A stretch of DNA of 64,000 nt from JAICYJ01 sp963797565 (GTDB taxonomy: Bacteria; Actinomycetota; Thermoleophilia; Gaiellales; JAICJC01), in NCBI GenBank assembly GCA_963797565.1, contig CAWCPM010000002.1, positions 62,001 through 126,000 of the forward strand. Reading direction: 5' to 3'. The translations under genes were made by a program, and so were the position numbers. The notes beneath the pieces are model-generated. The model did no database searches. It was given only the letters and a program-made list of their open reading frames with translations, and had not been told where the DNA came from. How positions within the stretch are numbered: the first letter of the stretch is position 1; every line of letters starts with the position of its first letter. Positions 59,045 to 64,000 of this stretch are shown one piece after another.

Positions 59045-60186
59045 GCGGCCACCCCCAGCGCGTCCCGTGCAAGCGCGCGGGCGGCGGCGTCGGCGGCCAG
59101 CACCTGTTCGACCGATTCGAGCGGCTCGGGGTCGAGGCGATCGAGCACGGCGGCGACCGTGTCGGCGATCTGCGGGAACCGGCACTCGCCGGCCAGGAAC
59201 GCGGCCACGGCCACCTCGTTGGCGGCGTTCAGCGCACAGGGCGCGGTGCCGCCGGCCTCGCCGGCCGCGCGGGCCAGCGCCAGGCACCGGAAGGCGTCCA
59301 GATCGGGCGGCTCGAAATCGAGCGCGAACCCCCGCGACAGGTCGAGCCGCGGCGCCGGGGTGGCGGCACGCTCAGGGTACGTGAGCGCGTAGCTGATCGG
59401 TACGCGCATGTCGGGAAGTCCGAGGTGCGCGATCAGCGCGCCGTCGCGGAAGCGGGCCATGCCGTGCACGATCGACTGCGGGTGCACGACCACCTCGATG
59501 CGCGGGTAGCCGACGCCGAACAGGTGGTGGGCCTCGATCAGCTCCAGGCCCTTGTTCATCAACGTGGCCGAGTCGATCGTGATCTTGGCACCCATCGACC
59601 AGGTGGGGTGGGCCAGCGCCTGTGCCGGGACGACGTCGGCCAGCCGCTCCTGCGACCAGCCCCGGAACGGCCCGCCCGATGCGGTCAGCACCAGTGATTC
59701 GAGCGACTCGGGGGCAGCGCCTTCCAGGCACTGCTGCAGCGCAGAGTGCTCGCTGTCGACCGGGAGCAGCAGACGGCCGCTGCGGCGCACGGCGGCGGTC
59801 ACCAGCTCGCCGCCCGCCACCAGGCTCTCCTTGTTGGCGAGGGCCAGATCGCTGCCGGCGTCGAGCGCCGCCATCGTGGCCTCGAGCCCGGCGGCGCCCA
59901 CGATCGCGTTCAGCACGATGTCGGCGCGCAGCTCGCGCACCAGCTCGACCACGCCGTCCTGCCCGGCCAGCACCCTGCCGTCGAAGTCCGAGCGGGCGCG
60001 TTCGGCTGCGGCGGGATCGGCCAGCGCGATCGCGGCGGCGCCGTGCTCGCGCGCTGCCGCCACCACCTCGGCGTGCGATCCGTGCGCGGCCAGGCCGGCG
60101 AGACGCAGGTCAGGGTGGTCGCGAACGATCTCGAGCGCCTGCCGGCCGACCGAGCCGGTCACGCCAAGGATGGCCACCGTCCTCAT
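59041..60186 (-). CDS. dxr: 1-deoxy-D-xylulose 5-phosphate reductoisomerase
   Basis: 381 residues. NADPH loop VAILGVTGSVGRQALEIVRDHP; ALANKESLVAGGELV; PVDSEHSALQQCLEG; TASGGPFRGWSQERL; and WSMGAKITIDSATLMNKGLELIEAHHLF. Committed step of the MEP pathway feeding UppS. Start supported by TACACT 6 nt upstream and the family N-terminus. Confidence 0.96.
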   Translation of the reverse strand: MRTVAILGVTGSVGRQALEIVRDHPDLRLAGLAAHGSHAEVVAAAREHGAAAIALADPAAAERARSDFDGRVLAGQDGVVELVRELRADIVLNAIVGAAGLEATMAALDAGSDLALANKESLVAGGELVTAAVRRSGRLLLPVDSEHSALQQCLEGAAPESLESLVLTASGGPFRGWSQERLADVVPAQALAHPTWSMGAKITIDSATLMNKGLELIEAHHLFGVGYPRIEVVVHPQSIVHGMARFRDGALIAHLGLPDMRVPISYALTYPERAATPAPRLDLSRGFALDFEPPDLDAFRCLALARAAGEAGGTAPCALNAANEVAVAAFLAGECRFPQIADTVAAVLDRLDPEPLESVEQVLAADAAARALARDALGVAA

Positions 60187-60192
60187 CGTGTC

Positions 60193-60198
60193 AGTGTA
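60193..60198 (-). promoter_or_regulatory. -10 box of dxr (leaderless)
   Basis: TACACT 6 nt before the ATG, in the 34-nt gap after cdsA. Confidence 0.4.
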
Positions 60199-60220
60199 TC
60201 GGGGCCCGATTGCCGCGCCG

Positions 60221-61039
60221 TTAGGCCACGCGATGCAGCGCCAGTGCCACGAAGAAGGCGGCGGCGCCGGCGAACATCAGGCCGTCGACGCGATCGAGCA
60301 CGCCGCCGTGGCCGCCCAGCAGCCGGCCGGTGTCCTTGACGCCCATGTCGCGCTTGAGGTAGCTCTCGAACAGGTCTCCCACCGGGGACGCGGCCGCGAT
60401 CGCGACGGCGAACTCGAGCGCGTTGAGCGGGCTGATGGGGTCCTGGCCGGGCTGGTTGTAGAGGGTGAAGAACACGGCGGCGGCACCCAGCACGAACCCG
60501 ATCACCAGGCCCTCGACGGTCTTGTTGGGCGATATCGCCGCCGCCAGCTTGCGCTTGCCGAACATGCGGCCGCCGAAGTAGGCGAATGTGTCCGAGAGCC
60601 AGACGCCGACCAGCACCGCGATCAGCAGCTGCTTGCCCCAGTCGGCGGGGGCCGGGATGTCACGCAGCGCCACCAGGAAGGCCAGCCCGTAGCCGATCCA
60701 GACGACGCCGAGCAGCGTCACGCTCAGCTGCACGGTGGCCGCCTGCCGAACGTCGGCCACCGCGCTCAGCCAGAACGCGAGCAGCAGCGTCCCCATCAGC
60801 GGCGCCAGGCTCCACACCAGGCCGCCCTGGTGGGTGACCACCACGATCCCGACCACCCCGGCGAAGCCGGCGATCGTGAGCGGTCGCAGGGAACGCGTCG
60901 CGGCGCTGTACTCGTGCATCGCGAGCACCCCGCACGCCACCGCCAGCGCCACCATCGGCCAGCCGCCGACCACCACCGCCAGGATCGCGATCACGATCAG
61001 CGGCGCCGCGATCAGGACGCGCCCGACCAGGCCGTTCAC
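60221..61039 (-). CDS. cdsA: phosphatidate cytidylyltransferase
   Basis: 272 residues from GTG 61039. About seven to eight membrane helices, and the C-terminal signature SYLKRDMGVKDTGRLLGGHGGVLDRVDGL. It activates the phosphatidate made by PlsC to CDP-diacylglycerol. The GTG overlaps the TGA that ends uppS after correction of the uppS frame; in the sequence as given, uppS and cdsA are in one continuous open frame. Confidence 0.94.
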   Translation of the reverse strand: MNGLVGRVLIAAPLIVIAILAVVVGGWPMVALAVACGVLAMHEYSAATRSLRPLTIAGFAGVVGIVVVTHQGGLVWSLAPLMGTLLLAFWLSAVADVRQAATVQLSVTLLGVVWIGYGLAFLVALRDIPAPADWGKQLLIAVLVGVWLSDTFAYFGGRMFGKRKLAAAISPNKTVEGLVIGFVLGAAAVFFTLYNQPGQDPISPLNALEFAVAIAAASPVGDLFESYLKRDMGVKDTGRLLGGHGGVLDRVDGLMFAGAAAFFVALALHRVA

Positions 61040-61798
61040 CGCTTGCCGAACCGCCGGCGGCGCGTCGCGTAGGCATTCAGCGCTTCCGCCAAGCTGCTCC
61101 TCGCCGAAGTCTGGCCAGTGATCGGGCGTGAAGTGGTACTCCGCGTAGGCGGCCTGCCAGAGCAGGAAGTTGGACACGCGCAGCTCGCCGCTGGTGCGGA
61201 TCACGAGGTCGGGGTCGGGCATCTCGGGAGCGTACAGATGTGCACGGAGGGCCGCCTCGTCGATCGCCTGGGCCGGGACGCCCTCCTCCACCAGCGCCCG
61301 CGCCGCCCGCACCAGCTCGTCGCGTCCGCCGTAGTCGAAGGCCACCCACAGGTCGAGGCGGGTGTTCTCTGCGGTACGGCGCTCCATGTCGGTCATCAGC
61401 TCCAGCAGCGTCGCCGGACATCGGTCGCGGCGCCCGACGAAGCGCACGCACACGCCCTGGCGGTGGAGGTCGGGGAACTGGTCGCGGATCGTCTCGGTGA
61501 ACAGCTCCATCAGGTCGTCCACCTCCTGCGCCGGCCGTCCCCAGTTCTCGGTCGAGAAGGCGTACACCGCCAGGCTGCGAACGCCCAGACCGGGTGCCGC
61601 TTCGACCGTCCGGCGCAGCGCGCGGGTGCCGGCGCGGTGACCGGCGATCGGCGGCAGCCCGCGCTGGCGGGCCCAGCGGCCGTTGCCGTCCATGATGATC
61701 GCCACCGACGTCGCGGAGTCGGGGAGCGACTGCTCGACTGACGCGACGCGCCGCAGCCGCAGCAAGCGGCGCAGGCGACCGACCGAGACGGCGGGCAT
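61036..61798 (-). CDS. uppS: polyprenyl diphosphate synthase UppS, frameshifted at about 61091
   Basis: From ATG 61798: IIMDGNGRWARQRGLPPIAGHRAG with catalytic D37, YAFSTENWGRP, DLWVAFDYGGRDELVRA, PDPDLVIRTSGELRVSNFLLWQAAYAEYHFTPDHWPDFGEEQ. The expected C-terminus (LAEALNAYATRRRRFGKR, then TGA) is in the +1 frame; one extra base in plus-strand gccaagctg accounts for it. Without correction the frame passes into cdsA and would give a UppS-CdsA fusion. It makes undecaprenyl diphosphate for wall synthesis. Confidence 0.9.
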
Positions 61799-61838
61799 CC
61801 AGGTATTCAAGCTGATCGCCGGTCGATCCGGCGCCGGA

Positions 61839-62196
61839 TCAGAACGGGCCGTGCGGCTTGTAGCCGCCGGGCACGCAGCCGACCGCGACGAACGAGAGGC
61901 CGTCGGCGCCGGCCATGGGACGGCGCATGGTGCCGGCATCGAAGCGGATGAAGGAGCCGGCCCGCACCGGCACCTGCTCGCCGTCGACCAGCCAGTGGCC
62001 GTCGCCGGCGAACACGAACGCGACCTCCTCCTGGCCGGTCGAGCTCTCGTCGTGCTCGATGCCGACCGGCGCCGGCCGGCAGGTCGAAGCGGTTGATGCC
62101 GAACGCCTCGACGCCGAGGCCGCGGCGCACGAACCGCACCATCCCTCCCGGGCCGGCCGGGTCGATCTCGTCGCTGTGAATCACGCTGTAGGCCAA
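61839..62196 (-). CDS. small cupin-domain protein, frameshifted at about 62066-62080
   Basis: TTG start at 62196 with GGAGGG 4 nt upstream. The N-terminal third (AYSVIHSDEID, GLGVEAFGINRFDLPAG) and the rest (PVGIEHDESSTGQEEVAFVFAGDGHWLVDGEQVPVRAGSFIRFDAGTMRRPMA) are in different frames; removing one base in the CG-rich run gives a 118-residue single cupin. EHDESSTGQEE and the later strand carry the usual metal-site pattern only in part. Function unknown. It lies 40 nt before uppS. Confidence 0.65.
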
Positions 62197-62244
62197 CGTT
62201 CCCTCCGCGGTCGTTGTCGCGGCACAGTACTGCCATCCACCCGG

Positions 62245-62250
62245 TAGGCT
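62245..62250 (+). promoter_or_regulatory. -10 box of the arginine-deiminase-fold gene (leaderless)
   Basis: TAGGCT 6 nt before the ATG, in the 60-nt gap divergent from the cupin gene. Confidence 0.4.
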
Positions 62251-62256
62251 CGCGCG

Positions 62257-63270
62257 ATGAGCGGCGGCTACCCCTTCGGATTCCACCTCACGAAGCTGCG
62301 CGGGGATGACGGCACACCATTCTCTGACCCGGCCGAGCAGCTGCGCGTCTGGGGGCGTAAATGGGGCGCTGCCGATGAGGTCGGCCGGCTGCGGATGGCT
62401 CTGGTACGCGGGCCCCGCGGCGAGTTCGGGGCCGTGCGCGCCGACTGCTGGGACGATGACTCCGGCGCCCTGGTCGACCCGGAAGGGCTCTGGTACTGGG
62501 AGTCAAGGACACCGCCCGACCTGGCGCTGGTGGACGGCCAGCACGCGGCGCTGGTGGCGGCGCTCGAGGCGGAGGGCGTCGAGGTGGTCGAGTTGGAGGG
62601 CGACCTGCCGGCGCACATCACGACGCCGATCTACACGCGCGACCCGCTGATCACGGTGCCGGGCGGGGCGATCATCGGACGGCTGGAGCCGTACAAGCGA
62701 CGCGGCGAGGAGGCGCTGGTGACGCGCACGCTGGCGGCGCTGGGGATGCCGATCCTGGCGACGGTGCATGGACGCGGGCTGATGGAAGGCGGCAGCTTCG
62801 TCAAGCTGACGCCGACGGTGGCCGCGTTCGGGACGTCGTTTCGCTGCAACGACGAGGCCGCCCGGCAGCTGGAGGCGGCGCTGCGGCCGCTCGGCATCGA
62901 GCTGATCGTGGTGCCGCTATCGCCCTACTCGATCCACATCGATGGGCACATCGGGATGATCGCGCCCGACCTGGCGCTGATCGACCCGTTGGGCCTGCCC
63001 TGGTGGTTCGTCGACCGTCTGTCGGCGCTCGGCATCGAGACCGTGCCCTGCGTGCCTGGCGAGGAGTGGGCGATCAACTCGCTGACGCTGGCGCCGCGAC
63101 GCGTGCTGATGTGCGAGGGCTACCCGCACACGATCGACCGGCTGGGCGCGCACGGTGTCGAGGTGGTGACGGTGCCCTACGCAGAGATCCAGAAGGGCGG
63201 CGGCGGGGTGCACTGCTCGACGATGGAGCTGGTGCGCGACGCGGCCGCTCTGAGACCGCGGCAGCCGTGA
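62257..63270 (+). CDS. arginine deiminase / dimethylargininase fold amidinotransferase family protein
   Basis: 337 residues of the guanidino-modifying superfamily. TPIYTRDPLITVPGG supplies the substrate aspartate, GRGLMEGGSFVKL a glutamate, YSIHIDGHIGMI the catalytic histidine and KGGGGVHCSTMEL the nucleophilic cysteine. The order and spacing fit N-dimethylarginine dimethylaminohydrolases and related hydrolases better than long arginine deiminases. It would convert a guanidino compound to citrulline or an amidine product. It interrupts the frr-uppS cluster on the opposite strand. Confidence 0.82.
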   Translation: MSGGYPFGFHLTKLRGDDGTPFSDPAEQLRVWGRKWGAADEVGRLRMALVRGPRGEFGAVRADCWDDDSGALVDPEGLWYWESRTPPDLALVDGQHAALVAALEAEGVEVVELEGDLPAHITTPIYTRDPLITVPGGAIIGRLEPYKRRGEEALVTRTLAALGMPILATVHGRGLMEGGSFVKLTPTVAAFGTSFRCNDEAARQLEAALRPLGIELIVVPLSPYSIHIDGHIGMIAPDLALIDPLGLPWWFVDRLSALGIETVPCVPGEEWAINSLTLAPRRVLMCEGYPHTIDRLGAHGVEVVTVPYAEIQKGGGGVHCSTMELVRDAAALRPRQP

Positions 63271-63352
63271 GCCTCCTGCGACCGGATGTGTGATCCAGCG
63301 ATCATGGGTCACGGATCCCACTCAGACGTGTAACCCCGGACGCGCGCTTTTC

Positions 63353-63369
63353 GGGCTCAGAGCCCGACT
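63353..63369. repeat. second copy of the 17-bp spacer block
   Basis: Exact copy of 12279-12295 (GGGCTCAGAGCCCGACT), here within CGGGCTC-A-GAGCCCG. The 63271-63552 spacer has no convincing gene; it also carries repeated GTCACG/CGTGAC words and GCGGTTCGGCAC, as does the ftsY-ffh spacer. Confidence 0.45.
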
Positions 63370-63552
63370 CGGACGGCTTGAGCGGTTCGGCACGGGATCG
63401 TGACGGGTCGTCGCATATCGGTGATGCCCGTCCGCATGGCTGCGCGGTGCCCGGTCAGGGGTCGTGATGTTCGTGCCGGGCCTGTGGTGCGAGATTTTAC
63501 GTAAGGCGGTAGAACCGTCGCGAAGACGTGACGTTCGTTGCACGGTTGCATG

Positions 63553-63924
63553 TCACGCGCTGGTCACGGAATCGCGCTCGGCCCGGTGCTCTGCTCCGGA
63601 TCGGCCGCTGCACGGAGCGGCGAGCGCGGTCCGCCGGACGGCAGCGGCTCGCGGACCCCGCCGCTGCCCGGCCCGTCGCCGCTCGTCCTCGGGGCGGTCG
63701 CCGTCGAAATGACGGCGAAGGTGTTCGCGGTAGCTGCGAACAGCTCGAGCCCAGCGAAACACGCCCCAGACAAGTAACACGCCGAAGCAGGCGAGATAGG
63801 CCGGCACGAAGCTGACGCTCGTGAGCAGCGCCACTGCTCCGGCAAGCACGGCGGCCAGGATCGCGCGCCAGACGACAATCACGACCGCGATCACGAGCAG
63901 CGTGTTGTCGCGGCGCGTGGGCAC
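63553..63924 (-). CDS. membrane protein of unknown function
   Basis: 123 codons from GTG 63924. Two closely spaced hydrophobic segments (TLLVIAVVIVVWRAILAAVLAGAVALL and FVPAYLACFGVLLVWGVF) are followed by a basic cytoplasmic tail (RWARAVRSYREHLRRHFDGDRPEDERR). The last 50 residues have shadow-like composition, so the real end may be uncertain. TAGAAT 7 nt before the start favours a real gene. No family recognised. Confidence 0.55.
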   Translation of the reverse strand: MPTRRDNTLLVIAVVIVVWRAILAAVLAGAVALLTSVSFVPAYLACFGVLLVWGVFRWARAVRSYREHLRRHFDGDRPEDERRRAGQRRGPRAAAVRRTALAAPCSGRSGAEHRAERDSVTSA

Positions 63925-63931
63925 GGTGGAA

Positions 63932-63937
63932 ATTCTA
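63932..63937 (-). promoter_or_regulatory. -10 box of the 63.9-kb membrane protein gene (leaderless)
   Basis: TAGAAT 7 nt before the GTG. Confidence 0.4.
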
Positions 63938-63969
63938 CCGGCGGCGCATCGCCCCGAGGCTCGGCTGCC

Positions 63970-64000
63970 TCAGACCTCCATGATCTCGGCCTCTTTGGCC
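63970..64000 (-). CDS. frr: ribosome recycling factor, C-terminal end only
   Basis: The last codons before the right edge read AKEAEIMEV followed by TGA, the typical C-terminus of ribosome recycling factor. The pyrH-frr-uppS-cdsA-dxr-rseP-ispG order common in bacteria supports the call. The gene body lies outside the window. Confidence 0.7.
   Translation of the reverse strand, partial: AKEAEIMEV

Overview
The window is strongly GC-rich bacterial chromosome, read almost entirely on the minus strand. Gene content and order point to Actinomycetota: a SepIVA-like coiled coil next to coaD-rsmD-recG, smc-rnc-acpP-plsX-rpmF-DUF177, a class II DAHP synthase, zinc-ribbon L28 and L32, and many start codons 6-9 nt behind a TANNNT -10 box. 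The class Thermoleophilia is my inference; no single gene proves it.

Layout. 1-2940 is a small accessory region: a PadR regulator coupled to a HAAS-domain protein (cut by the left edge), a secreted RTX-like protein coupled to a membrane-anchored protein, a 37-codon ORF, and a tRNA-Trp-like gene with an abnormal 3' third. 2986-13357 is an uninterrupted minus-strand series whose transcription runs ftsY, ffh, rpsP, khpA, rimM, trmD, rplS, lepB, rnhB, yraN, comM, dprA, HAD hydrolase, arginase-family protein. After a plus-strand Ldh-family dehydrogenase comes smc/rnc/acpP/plsX/rpmF/DUF177/sepIVA-like/coaD/rsmD/recG/degV/fakA/Asp23 (14284-27731), covering chromosome structure, phospholipid precursors and fatty-acid activation. 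rpmB and a glyoxalase-fold enzyme are on the plus strand. Then follow riboflavin biosynthesis and protein formylation/deformylation (ribH, ribBA, ribE, ribD, rpe, rsmB, fmt, def, isochorismatase-like), priA-metK, gpsA-der-plsC-cmk-aroA-tyrA-DAHP synthase, divergent trpS, rluB-scpB-scpA, a plus-strand M3 peptidase, dnaE, and the isoprenoid/envelope cluster ispG-rseP-dxr-cdsA-uppS. The last cluster is separated from frr (only its end is present, at the right edge) by a cupin, an arginine-deiminase-fold enzyme and a membrane protein.

Gene packing is extreme: about twenty neighbouring pairs overlap by 4 nt (ATGA, GTGA, and probably one CTGA at metK/priA) or by 1 nt (TAATG, TGATG), so translational coupling is the rule. 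Genes that head transcription units usually lack a Shine-Dalgarno sequence and carry TANNNT just upstream, which predicts widespread leaderless mRNA.

The main anomalies are: (1) five genes whose conserved protein sequence continues in the +1 frame after what looks like one extra base (fakA/degV, cmk/plsC, aroA, uppS, cupin), which could be assembly indels or +1 frameshifting, and two of which, once corrected, give fusion proteins or near-fusions (FakA-DegV, Cmk-PlsC); (2) two intergenic elements bounded by long inverted repeats of related sequence (21057-21207 and 52148-52353), with a single related arm at the rpe/ribD junction; (3) a shared promoter/operator design in front of padR and the secreted RTX-like gene; (4) a tRNA-Trp gene that loses its T-stem and acceptor strand after position 62; (5) a probable CTG start for priA.
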